64,000 nucleotides of DNA, taken from NCBI RefSeq assembly GCF_900141775.1, contig NZ_FSRI01000001.1, positions 1,272,251 through 1,336,250 on the forward strand. Reading direction: 5' to 3'. This DNA comes from Salinivibrio sp. ES.052 (lineage in GTDB: Bacteria > Pseudomonadota > Gammaproteobacteria > Enterobacterales > Vibrionaceae). Below the pieces are notes generated by a model. That model ran no database searches. It was not told where the DNA came from and saw only the letters and a list, made by a program, of their open reading frames with translations. Below, piece by piece: positions 33,219 to 42,611 of the stretch (position 1 is its first letter; the number at the start of each line of letters is the position of its first letter). A program made the translations under genes and the position numbers.

Positions 33219-33542
33219 ACGCGCTCCTTATGATTACGTAATTATTTTTCAATGTAATGGTTCACACCCACTGTTTCGGCTGATTTTTGACCATTTATTT
33301 ATTTCGCGCTGTAAATTTATTCCTTAATTATGTAAGGAAATAACTAAAAGCGTGAATGGTGACAAAGTTTTTATGCTCAGATAGTCATAATAATGTCATT
33401 ACAATTCGTGAGAGGATAGACTATCTGTTACTAAACGGCAGTCAAAAGCCGTGGTGAATGACGCACTTAACACTTCATTGATGCACGCTCTCACCGAGCG
33501 ACAGTTTTTTAACTTTGGCCTTGAACGTAAGCGGTAACTCAG
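33219..33542. promoter_or_regulatory. Divergent yeeZ / hexR region
   Basis: 324 bases, AT-rich. Contains two palindromes: ATTACGTAAT (33233-33242) and TTCCTTAATTATGTAAGGAA (33320-33339, 7-bp arms). Neither is a clean HexR site (TGTAATTAAATTACA type), though the second is suited to a dimeric regulator. No gene seen. Confidence 0.5.
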
Positions 33543-34397
33543 ATGAATACTCTGGAAAAAATACAAAAAAATCTTGAAAACTTCAGCAAATCTGAAAGAA
33601 AAGTTGCTGAAATCATTGTCGCCTCTCCTCAAACCGCTATTCACTCGAGTATTGCGACATTGGCAAAAATGGCTGATGTGAGCGAGCCAACGGTTAACCG
33701 TTTTTGTCGTCGCCTCGACACCAAAGGCTTCCCTGACTTTAAACTACATTTGGCGCAAAGTTTGGCCAATGGCACGCCTTATGTAAACCGCAACGTTGAA
33801 GAAAACGATGGCGCGGATGCTTACACGGCGAAGATTTTTGAGTCAACCATGGCCTGTCTGGATGTCGCAAAAAACAGCATTGATACTCACCAAATAAACC
33901 GTGCGGTAGACATGCTGACGCAAGCGAAGAAGATTGCCTTTTTCGGCCTAGGCGCGTCAGCATCGGTTGCACATGATGCGCAAAACAAATTCTTCCGTTT
34001 TAATATTCCGGTGGTGTGCTTTAACGATATCGTGATGCAACGGATGAGCTGCATTAACTGTAATGACGGCGATGTGGTGGTGATGATCTCACACACAGGG
34101 CGCACCAAGAGTTTGGTCGATGTCGCTAACTTGGCGCGCGAAAATGGCGCGACCGTTATCGGCATCACTCAACGCGACTCACCGCTGGACAAAGTCTGCT
34201 CACATACCATTCAACTCGACGTGCCAGAAGATACGGACGAATACATGCCGATGGCAAGCCGTGTCGTGCAAATGACGGTCATTGACGTACTCGCGACTGG
34301 CTTTACCCTTCGTCGAGGCCCTGGATTTAGAGATAACTTAAAACGCGTCAAAGAAGCGATTCGCGATTCACGCTTTCATAAAGAATCATTAACCTAA
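33543..34397 (+). CDS. hexR: RpiR-family regulator HexR
   Basis: 284 aa. N-terminal helix-turn-helix (residues about 1-77: SKSERKVAEIIVASP, ATLAKMADVSEPTVNRFCRRL) and a C-terminal SIS sugar-phosphate domain (about 125-265: KIAFFGLGASASVAHDAQNKF, VVVMISHTGRTKSLVDVANLA). HexR binds 2-keto-3-deoxy-6-phosphogluconate and controls glycolytic, Entner-Doudoroff and gluconeogenic genes. Directly upstream of pykA, a frequent HexR target. Own terminator downstream. Confidence 0.95.
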   Translation: MNTLEKIQKNLENFSKSERKVAEIIVASPQTAIHSSIATLAKMADVSEPTVNRFCRRLDTKGFPDFKLHLAQSLANGTPYVNRNVEENDGADAYTAKIFESTMACLDVAKNSIDTHQINRAVDMLTQAKKIAFFGLGASASVAHDAQNKFFRFNIPVVCFNDIVMQRMSCINCNDGDVVVMISHTGRTKSLVDVANLARENGATVIGITQRDSPLDKVCSHTIQLDVPEDTDEYMPMASRVVQMTVIDVLATGFTLRRGPGFRDNLKRVKEAIRDSRFHKESLT

Positions 34398-34401
34398 TTC
34401 G

Positions 34402-34427
34402 AAGGAGTGCGTTGGCACTCCTTTTTT
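34402..34427 (+). terminator. Terminator of hexR
   Basis: AAGGAGTGC (34402-34410) pairs with GCACTCCTT (34415-34423), loop GTTG, followed by more T. Confidence 0.92.
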
Positions 34428-34555
34428 GTGTCATCTATTCGACGTTTTTGATGCGCTACACTGATGTCAGCATGTCGTCGAATCCACGACTTGACGGTGA
34501 TGTTGCCCTTTCGGCACGACCCCTTAAAACATCACCCTATATATAGGAGTTAATC

Positions 34556-36001
34556 ATGTCTGCAAAACTGAGAAGAACGAAGATTGTGACCACCTTGGGC
34601 CCGGCAACCGACAAAGACAGTGTGTTGGAATCCATTATTGCCGCCGGTGCTAACGTCGTTCGCCTCAACTTCTCTCACGGTAGTGCGGAGGACCACATTA
34701 AACGCGCCGAACAAGTGCGCGCGATTGCGGCGAGACTAGGCCGTCACGTGGGTATTTTGGGTGACTTACAAGGCCCTAAAATTCGTGTTTCTACCTTTAA
34801 AGACGGCGCGGTAATGCTCGCAGTGGGCGACAAATTTACGCTAGATAGCGATTTATCACCAGGGCTGGGCGACCAAGATGCAGTCGGCCTCGATTATAAA
34901 GCCCTGCCCCAGGACGTTACCAATGGCGATATTCTGCTGCTCGACGATGGTCGCGTACAGCTAAAAGTATTAGCGGTTGAAGGCACCAAAGTCCACACCG
35001 AAGTGACGGTAGGTGGCAAGCTGTCGAACAATAAAGGGATCAATAAAAAAGGCGGTGGGCTTTCGGCCCCAGCACTGACCGAAAAAGATAAACAAGATAT
35101 TTTCACAGCGGCGAAAATTAAGGTCGACTTTTTGGCGATTTCCTTCCCGCGTAACGGTCAAGACATGCATTATGCCCGCTCACTAGCGCGTGATGCGGGC
35201 TTAGATGCGCGTTTGGTCGCCAAAGTGGAACGCGCTGAAACCGTGGTCAGCGATGCCAGCATTGATGACATTATTGAAGCGTCTGATGTCGTCATGGTGG
35301 CGCGAGGCGACCTGGGGGTAGAAATTGGCGACCCAGAATTGGTTGGGGTACAAAAGCAACTCATTCGCCGTGCGCGCAGCATGAACCGTTTGGTGATCAC
35401 CGCCACCCAGATGATGGAATCGATGATTTCCGCCCCCATGCCTACTCGCGCGGAAGTAATGGATGTGGCCAATGCGGTGCTCGATGGCACCGATGCGGTG
35501 ATGCTATCCGCTGAAACCGCTGCGGGCGATTATCCGCTTGAAACAGTGCGTTCAATGGCTGAAGTCTGTGTCGGTGCTGAGAAGATGCCATCCGTGAATG
35601 TGTCTAACCACCGGTTGGATCGCCAGTTTGATAGCCAAGAAGAAACCGTATCAATGGCGACCATGTATGCGGCAAACCATATGAAAGGCATTAAGGCCAT
35701 GGTCTCATTGACCGAATCAGGCCGCACCGCCTTAATGATGTCACGTATTTCTTCCGGTAAACCTATTTTTGCCCTATCACGCCATGATCATACACTCAAC
35801 CGTGCGGCCTTGTACCGCGGTGTCACGCCGGTGTACTTTGACAGTAACAGCGGTGCTGGTCCTCAAGTGGCGGAGCTTGCACTGCAAACGTTGAAAGAGG
35901 GCGGCTTTTTGAATGAAGGCGATCAGGTGATTATGACGCAAGGTGACCAAATGGAAGTGGTTGGTTCAACCAATACCATGCGTGTACTCACGGTCAAATA
36001 G
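34556..36001 (+). CDS. pykA: Pyruvate kinase II
   Basis: 481 aa; converts phosphoenolpyruvate and ADP to pyruvate and ATP. Closest in pattern to E. coli PykA (480 aa): [38 protein letters not shown], then the active-site Lys region [33 protein letters not shown], and the signature [10 protein letters not shown]. Potassium-dependent type residues are kept. RBS TAGGAG. Preceded by hexR, which likely regulates it; followed by a strong terminator shared with rimJ. Confidence 0.97.
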   Translation: MSAKLRRTKIVTTLGPATDKDSVLESIIAAGANVVRLNFSHGSAEDHIKRAEQVRAIAARLGRHVGILGDLQGPKIRVSTFKDGAVMLAVGDKFTLDSDLSPGLGDQDAVGLDYKALPQDVTNGDILLLDDGRVQLKVLAVEGTKVHTEVTVGGKLSNNKGINKKGGGLSAPALTEKDKQDIFTAAKIKVDFLAISFPRNGQDMHYARSLARDAGLDARLVAKVERAETVVSDASIDDIIEASDVVMVARGDLGVEIGDPELVGVQKQLIRRARSMNRLVITATQMMESMISAPMPTRAEVMDVANAVLDGTDAVMLSAETAAGDYPLETVRSMAEVCVGAEKMPSVNVSNHRLDRQFDSQEETVSMATMYAANHMKGIKAMVSLTESGRTALMMSRISSGKPIFALSRHDHTLNRAALYRGVTPVYFDSNSGAGPQVAELALQTLKEGGFLNEGDQVIMTQGDQMEVVGSTNTMRVLTVK

Positions 36002-36036
36002 CCACTACGTATGCGTTCATGCCTCTCATCGGTATT

Positions 36037-36071
36037 AAAAAAAGCGATCCAGCGGGTTGGATCGCTTTTTT
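36037..36071. terminator. Bidirectional terminator pykA / rimJ
   Basis: AAAAAAGCGATCCA (36038-36051) pairs with TGGATCGCTTTTTT (36058-36071), loop 6. T-runs on both strands between convergent genes. Confidence 0.95.
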
Positions 36072-36089
36072 GTTGTGTGCGTTTTCAGC

Positions 36090-36695
36090 TCACGCGTTGC
36101 CGCTCGGGAGTGGATTTTCTTTGGGCCGCCAGTGCGGATTGATATGGGCCATCAAGATATGGTCTTCCCAATGACCGTTAATTAACAGGTAGTCACGCGC
36201 CCGCCCTTCTCGTTCAAACCCAACGGCTTCAAGCACCTTTGCACTGCGCGTATTACACGGCATGTAAGAGGCGCATACACGGTGAATGTGCACGTTATCG
36301 AATAACCATTGGTTGGTTGCCGCCAGTGCTCGACGCATGATTCCCTGCCCTTGTGCTGATTCATCTAACGAATAACCCACCGTGCATGAATAGGACGGGT
36401 ATTGCATCACACTGGTATAAGAAATCACTCCCAGAACTGTGGGCGAGTCTTGCTTGGCAATGAGAAAGTAGTATGCCAGCTGGTGCTTTTGTAATTCCAT
36501 CAGCTGTAGTACGCGCCGCTTCCAGCCTTGCTCTGTATAAAAGCCCGAGGTACGGGCGGGCTCCCAAGGCGCAAGAAAAGCGCGATTACGCTGAAAATAC
36601 TGCACGACCCGCATGACATCTTCATGGCTGATCGCGTCGATACGCAGATCATCCACCGATAATCGTGGGAAGTGGCTAACCGACGGCTCATACAT
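36090..36695 (-). CDS. rimJ: RimJ-like GNAT N-acetyltransferase
   Basis: About 201 aa GNAT fold; RimJ acetylates the N-terminus of ribosomal protein S5. Seen: FLAPWEPART near residue 42 (RimJ-type KPWEP), GVISYTSVM, the acetyl-CoA loop SLDESAQGQGIMRRAL near 112, and HIHRVCASYMPCNTRSAKVLEAVGFEREGRARDYLLINGHWEDH. Start at 36695 gives an RBS (AGGAAA) at 8 bases; an ATG two codons upstream is too close to it. Follows tyrR by 20 bases on the same strand and may be co-transcribed. Confidence 0.88.
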   Translation of the reverse strand: MYEPSVSHFPRLSVDDLRIDAISHEDVMRVVQYFQRNRAFLAPWEPARTSGFYTEQGWKRRVLQLMELQKHQLAYYFLIAKQDSPTVLGVISYTSVMQYPSYSCTVGYSLDESAQGQGIMRRALAATNQWLFDNVHIHRVCASYMPCNTRSAKVLEAVGFEREGRARDYLLINGHWEDHILMAHINPHWRPKENPLPSGNA

Positions 36696-36715
36696 GATCA
36701 TTTTCCTGGCGCGAA

Positions 36716-38257
36716 TTACTTCTTACCGATGCCATAATCACGCAGCTTGTTAGCTATCGCGGTGTGCGAGACATCCAATCGCTTCGCCAGCTTGCGTGTT
36801 GAGGGATAGCTTCGATACAAGTTATGTAAGATCCCCGATTCATAACGCTTCATAATTTCATCTAACGAGCCATCAATCGATTCTTCACTCATAAACTGGG
36901 TGTTTTCAATCTCTGGTAGCTGCACATCGTCAATGGTCATCACTTCCGCATCAATCTGTGTCATCGCATGGAGCAATACATTACGTAGCTGGCGAATATT
37001 CCCCGGCCAAGCGTAATGGGTAAGATAATCCGTCAATGCCTCATCAATACGTGGTTTAGATTGGCCTAAATCCGCGGCGAATTGCTTGATAAATAATTCG
37101 GCAAGTGGCATTACATCCGCGGTACGCTCTCTCAGTGGCGGGACTGTCATCGACAACACGTTTAAGCGATAAAATAAATCTTCACGGAATTGGTGCGCCG
37201 CCACTAGTTCTGGTAAGTTTTTCTGCGTTGAACAAATCACGCGCACATCTACCTGCATCTCACGCTCTTCACCCACGCGGCGGAAAGTTCCATCTTGCAT
37301 AAAGCGCAGCAGCTTCACTTGTAGGTGGCGGCTCATTTCACCCACTTCATACAAGAAAACCGTGCCGCCATCCGCTTGCTCTAAGATGCCTTTTTTAGCA
37401 CTGCCACCTTCTTCAGCGGCCGCCATACCAAATAATTCGGTTTCGGCAGCGTTGTCTGGCATGGAGACACAATTAACCAGTAGGAAAGGCTTATCTGCTC
37501 GCAACGAGTGGCGGTGGCAAGCGCGCGCGATCATTTCTTTGCCTGTACCCGTCTCTCCTTGGACCAAGAGCGGAGCATCTAGCATAGCCAGTTTTTTCGC
37601 CTGACTAATCAGCTGCTTAAACTTATTCGACTGACCAATCAAGTGGTCAAAGCCATGATCGCTCGGTGTGCGGAACACTGTTTGCGAGGTGTTATTCATA
37701 GCAACTTGTTTCAGCTGCACCACCGCGCTCACCAACACGGGTTGCTCACTCTCGTCATTGATATGCACCGGCATCACTTCCATGAGGAAGTCGAGCCCTG
37801 CCATGACCACCATTCGGCAGCTTTGACTGGCTTCTTCTTTTTCTAACCAGTGGGCAAATTGAAAGTCAGGGAATATAGTATTGGCATGTTCATCAATGAG
37901 TTGATGTTCACTGGAGCCAATCAAATCTTGCGCCGCTTTATTGGCCATGTCGATGTAACCATCAAGGTTAATCGACACCACAGGATCAGTCAGGCTTTCA
38001 ACCAATGCGCGCAGCTCTTTATGTTCACGTTCAGCAGGTAAAAATTGCACTTTGCGAACGTCGGTCACGCCTGAAATCAATCGAATTTCAGACATTAACT
38101 GACTAAAGGCGTCGAATTCAATTTCCGGACAGTTGAGGTATATAATCCCCACCTGGTCAATTTCAATACCCCGTAGGTCGATGTCTCGGCGTACTAGAAT
38201 ATCGAGCAGTTCGCGAGTAAGTCCGATCCTATCTTCACAACAGACTTTCAGTCTCAT
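36716..38257 (-). CDS. tyrR: Transcriptional regulator TyrR
   Basis: 513 aa from the ATG at 38257 (MRLKVCCEDRIGLTREL). N-terminal ACT domain (1-75) and PAS domain (about 78-170) bind aromatic amino acids; the AAA+ domain (about 195-430) has Walker A GETGTGKE; the C-terminal helix-turn-helix ends in STRKLAKRLDVSHTAIANKLRDYGI. TyrR controls aromatic amino acid synthesis and transport with Tyr, Phe or Trp as ligands. No GAFTGA loop, as usual for TyrR. Odd: Walker B reads VFLYEVGEMS, with Tyr in place of the usual Asp (TAT for GAT), which should weaken ATP hydrolysis. Confidence 0.95.
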   Translation of the reverse strand: MRLKVCCEDRIGLTRELLDILVRRDIDLRGIEIDQVGIIYLNCPEIEFDAFSQLMSEIRLISGVTDVRKVQFLPAEREHKELRALVESLTDPVVSINLDGYIDMANKAAQDLIGSSEHQLIDEHANTIFPDFQFAHWLEKEEASQSCRMVVMAGLDFLMEVMPVHINDESEQPVLVSAVVQLKQVAMNNTSQTVFRTPSDHGFDHLIGQSNKFKQLISQAKKLAMLDAPLLVQGETGTGKEMIARACHRHSLRADKPFLLVNCVSMPDNAAETELFGMAAAEEGGSAKKGILEQADGGTVFLYEVGEMSRHLQVKLLRFMQDGTFRRVGEEREMQVDVRVICSTQKNLPELVAAHQFREDLFYRLNVLSMTVPPLRERTADVMPLAELFIKQFAADLGQSKPRIDEALTDYLTHYAWPGNIRQLRNVLLHAMTQIDAEVMTIDDVQLPEIENTQFMSEESIDGSLDEIMKRYESGILHNLYRSYPSTRKLAKRLDVSHTAIANKLRDYGIGKK

Positions 38258-38389
38258 AATGGATTCCTGTAACTTGACAGTGATACCCAATACCGACGCA
38301 AAACAAGGTAAAATGAGGTGATTAAAACCATGCCCTCATCAAAGGGTTACGAAAGCACTCATTGGTTTTTTTGCCTGCGTTGTATTAGC

Positions 38390-38407
38390 TGTCAGGATAA
38401 GTTGACA
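38390..38407 (-). promoter_or_regulatory. Candidate TyrR box
   Basis: TGTCAGGATAAGTTGACA, an 18-base imperfect palindrome. Consensus TyrR box is TGTAAA-N6-TTTACA; the invariant G and C with 14 bases between them are kept. About 130 bases upstream of the tyrR ATG, fitting autoregulation. Confidence 0.45.
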
Positions 38408-38529
38408 CTGAGGCGGAGTTTGAGCGGGTTAGGGGGAACAGTCAAGCCCCGATGCGATTTTTGCCATGCAACATCACGTTTGTAGCACAGACTTTATCCG
38501 GTTAACTTTCTGATTATATTATAAATATA

Positions 38530-38553
38530 AAAGAGAATAACAGGGTGCTAACT
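38530..38553 (-). terminator. Terminator-like hairpin after ycjF
   Basis: ACAGGGTG (38530-38537) pairs with CACCCTGT (38546-38553). On the - strand it is followed by TATTCTCTTTT, a broken T-run. Ends the psp-ycjXF unit. Confidence 0.65.
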
Positions 38554-38599
38554 ACCACCCTGTCACTACTTGGTGTTGATATCACCTGATGAGTCATCC

Positions 38600-39613
38600 T
38601 TATGACGCTTTACCCATTAGGCGCTTCACAAGCTCTCGACGTAGTTGTGAAAGGCTCGGAGCGGCTTGTCCATGCCAAGGCAGTGGGCGCATGAGTGTCA
38701 TGGTTTTTAATCCTAAGCGCGCGGTCAGCAAACCAATCCCGAGTCCTTGTGCCACCCTCCCCGAGAGTCGACCCGCGATGTTCACAGAGAGCACATCAAA
38801 CCCAACGTCAGTCATTGCCTCACTCGCGCCAGCTAACGCCATATTAGTGAGCACCATTTTAAGCAAGCTAAATCGTGCTTTCACGCCTAGCTGGATCCCA
38901 TAGACATTGGCAATCCGAGTCATTAGATGAAAGTTACGCCACGCCACCAGCAGCATATCTACCGCCGCGAGTGGGCTAACAGCCACCATTAAAGCCGCTT
39001 CCTGCGAATGCTTGGTGATCAGGGCGCGCGCGGCTTTATCCTGTGCGCTGAGGACATGCTGTTCATACAGCCCTAATATTTCACTGTCGTTATGGGTTGC
39101 GGTCACCTGTTGTTGCCATTGTTTAAACGCAGGCGTCTGAGTTTGCTCGGTCTGCTCGGCCAGCTGATGGCAAAAACGTTGGCCCTGCCCAACCGCATCA
39201 CTGGCAAGCAGGCGTTCTGCTTCTCGACGAACAGCATCACGTTGCATTAAGCGGCGCATGGCACGCCATTCTTTTACCAGCATCAATAATCCAGACGCAG
39301 CGACCGCTATCAGCAGCCCTTGCCAACCGAGGCTTAACCAATCTTGTGTTATCCAACTTTGATAAACACTGTTGACCGATTGCCATATCGCGAGAAGCCC
39401 TGTCATCAACAGTAAAAACGGCCATACTCGACGACGTTTTCTCGGTGTCGGTGACAGGGTAGCATCAAGTTCGGTTTCGATAGAGACAGTATCCGCTGGG
39501 ATAAAGTCAGTTTCCGTCTCGAAGGTGGTCCCTTGCTGTATCCGGTTATCCAACGCCGTATCATCGACCTGCGCATCCTGCGTAAAGGTTTGTTTCGGCT
39601 TATATTGCGTCAT
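38600..39613 (-). CDS. ycjF: YcjF family membrane protein (TIGR01620/DUF697)
   Basis: 337 aa. Acidic N-terminal cytoplasmic part, two membrane helices (about residues 65-85 and 95-113), and a conserved C-terminal DUF697 region (ALMVAVSPLAAVDMLLVAWRNFHLMTRIANVYG near 205, MTDVGFDVLSVNIAGRLSGRVAQGLGIG near 270). Exact role unknown; part of the PspF regulon with ycjX in E. coli. Starts 12 bases after ycjX. Confidence 0.92.
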   Translation of the reverse strand: MTQYKPKQTFTQDAQVDDTALDNRIQQGTTFETETDFIPADTVSIETELDATLSPTPRKRRRVWPFLLLMTGLLAIWQSVNSVYQSWITQDWLSLGWQGLLIAVAASGLLMLVKEWRAMRRLMQRDAVRREAERLLASDAVGQGQRFCHQLAEQTEQTQTPAFKQWQQQVTATHNDSEILGLYEQHVLSAQDKAARALITKHSQEAALMVAVSPLAAVDMLLVAWRNFHLMTRIANVYGIQLGVKARFSLLKMVLTNMALAGASEAMTDVGFDVLSVNIAGRLSGRVAQGLGIGLLTARLGLKTMTLMRPLPWHGQAAPSLSQLRRELVKRLMGKAS

Positions 39614-39625
39614 TACACACCTCGT

Positions 39626-41017
39626 TTATCGAAATTTATCGCCCAGCAAGTAATCCAGTGCCTTATCCATCCGAATATGCGGTAAAGGCGCATCAATCAG
39701 CGCTTCCTGAGGACGGAAAGACGGAAAATCAAACCCTTGTTCTTGCCAGAAGGATTCCGCAGGCAGTTGAGAAGGCACTTCGCCAGGATACAGTGTCACT
39801 GGGCGATCATCGGCTAGATGGCCTTTGAGTGCACGTTGACTCTCCCCTTTTACAGAGACATAGCCTGGCGTGGTTGCCTCAATCGCAGCGACACTCTGAC
39901 AACGCATATCAATGCCTTCGAAAGCAGCTTGCTGCCAAGCTTGGTGCACAATTTGTTGCAGTAAGCTGACCATATTGGGATGCTGTTCTGGCGTGACGTG
40001 ATCCGCTTTAGTCGCCGCAAATAGCACCTTATCAATCCGTGGGGAAAACAGCCGCTTCATCAGCCCTGATTTGCCATATTTAAAACTTTGCATCAGCTGC
40101 TCAACGGCTAGGCGCATATCGTGAAAAGCGGCCGGTCCCGCATTGAGGGGCTGCAAGGTATCCACCAGGATCACTTGGCGATCAATTTTAGAAAAGTGCT
40201 CGCGGTAAAAATGCGCGACCACATGCTCACAATAATAATCGTAGCGCGCTTTGAGCACACCATAATTGGTGTTCTTGCCCGCGTTTTCCAACGTCTCCGC
40301 ATCGTGAGTGCCGACCCAAGGGAAGAACTGCACCACAGGCGCACCCGCTAATTCCCCGGGCAGTATAAATCGACCAGGCTGCACCCAGTGCAATCCACCA
40401 TGCGCTTTACACTGGTGCAAAAACGCCGTGTAGTCATCAGCAATTTCCGCCAACTTTTTCTCGTCAGCAGGGGCAAACGGGTCAAGCACCTCCGCCTTGG
40501 CTTGCCATTTTTGGGCAAGCGCAGCACGATGACCCGTCAATAAACCAAATTGCTTTTTCGACCACTGTTGGTACGTTTGACTCAACAGCGGTAAATCCAA
40601 TAACCATTCGCCTGGATAATCGACAATATCGACATACAGGGTGGCCATTTCATTCAACGCGCGTAACGCTGCCGATTGTGGACGATAACGCACGGCGAGG
40701 CGGACTTCACTGACGTCGCGCGTAGGCGATGGCCAAACCGGAGGGGTTTGATGAAGCGCTTGCATGGCACCATCGTAGTCAAACGCGGGCAGGTGCATAT
40801 GCGGATGAGGCTCACGGCGTGCGCCTAGTCCTCGCCCTTGCTGCACCAGCTGCATTAACGGCAGGTTTGGCTCAGTGCCTAGGTGCGTCAGCTGGTTAAT
40901 GAGTGAGGTAATAAAAGCGGTTTTACCCGCGCGAGAGAGGCCGGTCACCGCGAGGCGAACATGGCGATCAGCCCCTCGGCTAACCCACTGCTTCACTCGC
41001 CTTTTCACTGATGGCAT
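39626..41017 (-). CDS. ycjX: YcjX family P-loop protein (DUF463)
   Basis: 463 aa stress-related GTPase-like protein. Seen: Walker A region LAVTGLSRAGKTAFITSL near residue 22-40, VDIVDYPGEWLLDLPLL near 130 (Walker B/G3-like), QVILVDTLQPLNAG near 277 and FAATKADHV near 333 (TKxD, G4-like). Conserved after pspABC in gammaproteobacteria and induced with them through PspF. Lies 74 bases from pspC with no terminator, so probably one operon. Confidence 0.93.
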   Translation of the reverse strand: MPSVKRRVKQWVSRGADRHVRLAVTGLSRAGKTAFITSLINQLTHLGTEPNLPLMQLVQQGRGLGARREPHPHMHLPAFDYDGAMQALHQTPPVWPSPTRDVSEVRLAVRYRPQSAALRALNEMATLYVDIVDYPGEWLLDLPLLSQTYQQWSKKQFGLLTGHRAALAQKWQAKAEVLDPFAPADEKKLAEIADDYTAFLHQCKAHGGLHWVQPGRFILPGELAGAPVVQFFPWVGTHDAETLENAGKNTNYGVLKARYDYYCEHVVAHFYREHFSKIDRQVILVDTLQPLNAGPAAFHDMRLAVEQLMQSFKYGKSGLMKRLFSPRIDKVLFAATKADHVTPEQHPNMVSLLQQIVHQAWQQAAFEGIDMRCQSVAAIEATTPGYVSVKGESQRALKGHLADDRPVTLYPGEVPSQLPAESFWQEQGFDFPSFRPQEALIDAPLPHIRMDKALDYLLGDKFR

Positions 41018-41091
41018 AGGTAGATATGGCTCCTTAATCAGCCAAGCTGCCTATCAAGGGCAGCTTATAGGTCAGTATGAACGCTTGTTTA

Positions 41092-41481
41092 TTAAAGTTT
41101 CTTAAAAGCTTGGTCGACATTAAAGGCCGATGACGTCACATACGCTTCCATGTGTGTGACCTTCTCTTCCATCTGCATGAACTCTCGATCGAGATCACCA
41201 ATCAGTTGGCTTGCCGACTTCCCCGATTGCCAGGGTTTTTGTTTGACCTGATGCTCTTGCTGAGAGTGGGTCGGCTCTGCCGACGCTTCCGGTGGCTTTT
41301 TATCTAGGATCAGCACCGCAGCGATATACGCGACCACCACAAAAAAACCAAAACCAAGCAAAAATGCAGAGACGGTCAGAATACGGACTAACCATGTTTC
41401 CATGCCAAAATGATTGGCAAGACCGGCACACACACCAGCTATGCGTCCATTGTCTGGGTCTCTATATAAGGTGCCCTTCAT
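41092..41481 (-). CDS. pspC: Phage shock protein C
   Basis: 129 aa from the ATG at 41481, which overlaps the pspB stop as ATGA. PspC domain in the N-terminal half (LYRDPDNGRIAGVCAGLANHFGMETWLVRILTV) with one membrane helix (about 40-60), then a cytoplasmic tail with a helical C-terminus. With PspB it senses inner-membrane stress and releases PspA from PspF. An ATG five codons upstream lies inside pspB and is less likely. Confidence 0.94.
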   Translation of the reverse strand: MKGTLYRDPDNGRIAGVCAGLANHFGMETWLVRILTVSAFLLGFGFFVVVAYIAAVLILDKKPPEASAEPTHSQQEHQVKQKPWQSGKSASQLIGDLDREFMQMEEKVTHMEAYVTSSAFNVDQAFKKL

Positions 41482-41708
41482 GCGCGCTGCCTCCATTGTG
41501 GAGCTTCTGCGTCCAGTAAACGCTCCAAGTTATCGACACGAGCTTGCAACTTTTCGGCACGCTGAGCCAGCTGTTGTAAGGTCTCGTAATCTTGTCCACT
41601 TAAGCCTTGCTCGACTTGACGCTTGCTGCGATAGTGCAGCAATAGCCACAGTGGAGCGACGAACAGTAAAAATATCGCCAGTGGGAACCCAAGAAATAGT
41701 GATGACAT
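41478..41708 (-). CDS. pspB: Phage shock protein B
   Basis: 76 aa, normal length. N-terminal membrane helix (FLGFPLAIFLLFVAPLWLLLHY) and a cytoplasmic amphipathic coiled-coil (YETLQQLAQRAEKLQARVDNLERLL) with leucine heptads. Partner of PspC in signalling envelope stress to PspA. Located 21 bases after pspA. Confidence 0.95.
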   Translation of the reverse strand: MSSLFLGFPLAIFLLFVAPLWLLLHYRSKRQVEQGLSGQDYETLQQLAQRAEKLQARVDNLERLLDAEAPQWRQRA

Positions 41709-41729
41709 GTCCGCTCCTCGTCGTATTCT

Positions 41730-42398
41730 TTATGATTGATTATCTTTCATTTTGGCTTTTAAAGACGCCAACTCTTTCTCAATTTCATCTTGAGCCTGAA
41801 GATCCGCGAATTCATCGTCTAGCCCTTTTTCTTTGCCCATCTGATAACTGTCGGCTTCTGCTTCTAATTCGTCAATACGGCGCTCATATTGTTCAAATTT
41901 CGCCATGGCTTCATCTGCACGGCCACTGCCCAGATGACGGCGCACATCGCGACGGTTACCGGCGGTTTCTCGGCGAATCGTCAATGACTGTTGACGCGCT
42001 CTTGTTTCACTCAGTTTGGTTTCTAGTGCCGCGATTTCCCCTCCGAGCTTCTCAACACTCTCGTTAATTAAAGTCAGCTCTTCGTCCAGAGCCACTTTAA
42101 TGTCATGGGCTTTTTGTTTTTCAATCAATGCCGCGCGAGCAAGATCTTCACGATCTTTTTGTAGCGCTAACGACGCTTTACCCTGCCACTCTTGGATTTG
42201 ACGCTCCACATTATCAATCTTGCGCACCACTTCTTTTTTATCGGCTAGCGCTTTAGCCGAGGAGGTGCGCACTTCAACTAACGTGTCTTCCATTTCTTGG
42301 ATGATTAAACGGATCATCTTTTGTGGATCTTCAGCCTTGTCTAACAGTGAATTCACATTGGCATTTACGATATCTGCGAAACGAGAAAAAATACCCAT
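41730..42398 (-). CDS. pspA: Phage shock protein A
   Basis: 222 aa from the second of two adjacent ATGs, same length as E. coli PspA and with AAGGAG six bases upstream. N-terminal amphipathic helix [24 protein letters not shown] binds membranes; the rest is the long alpha-helical coiled coil of PspA/IM30 ([53 protein letters not shown]). It binds and inhibits PspF and under stress forms ESCRT-III-like membrane scaffolds. First gene of the psp operon behind a sigma-54 promoter. Confidence 0.97.
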   Translation of the reverse strand: MGIFSRFADIVNANVNSLLDKAEDPQKMIRLIIQEMEDTLVEVRTSSAKALADKKEVVRKIDNVERQIQEWQGKASLALQKDREDLARAALIEKQKAHDIKVALDEELTLINESVEKLGGEIAALETKLSETRARQQSLTIRRETAGNRRDVRRHLGSGRADEAMAKFEQYERRIDELEAEADSYQMGKEKGLDDEFADLQAQDEIEKELASLKAKMKDNQS

Positions 42399-42499
42399 CA
42401 TAGACTCCTTAATTATTCACCACAGCAGCACTCTGTTGCTACTTGTGCCTGATTCGTCCGGACATTACAGCCCAGTCATGTCTTGCTTAGCAAAGAGTA

Positions 42500-42516
42500 A
42501 TCAACTAACGTGCCAA
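42500..42516 (-). promoter_or_regulatory. Sigma-54 promoter of pspA
   Basis: On the - strand TTGGCACGTTAGTTGAT: the -24 GG and CACG are perfect; at -12 the usual GC is GA. About 105 bases upstream of pspA. AT-rich sequence (42520-42555) between this and pspF can host IHF and PspF binding. Confidence 0.75.
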
Positions 42517-42611
42517 CTTTTTAAATCTTAATTTTCAATGATTTAAAAGATATTGCATTGAGCGCGCAAACACGACATGATGAATAAAACCACTATTTGG
42601 TAAAAATCACC

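Larger units (their letters stand above)
38258..38599. promoter_or_regulatory. tyrR upstream region
   Basis: 342 bases between ycjF and tyrR. From the right: a terminator-like hairpin for ycjF (38530-38553), an AT-rich block, then a candidate TyrR box (38390-38407) and the tyrR promoter. No gene seen. Confidence 0.6.

Noticed and set aside
33233-33339. HexR binding site
   Set aside because: The palindromes ATTACGTAAT and TTCCTTAATTATGTAAGGAA do not fit the TGTAATTAAATTACA type well enough to name.
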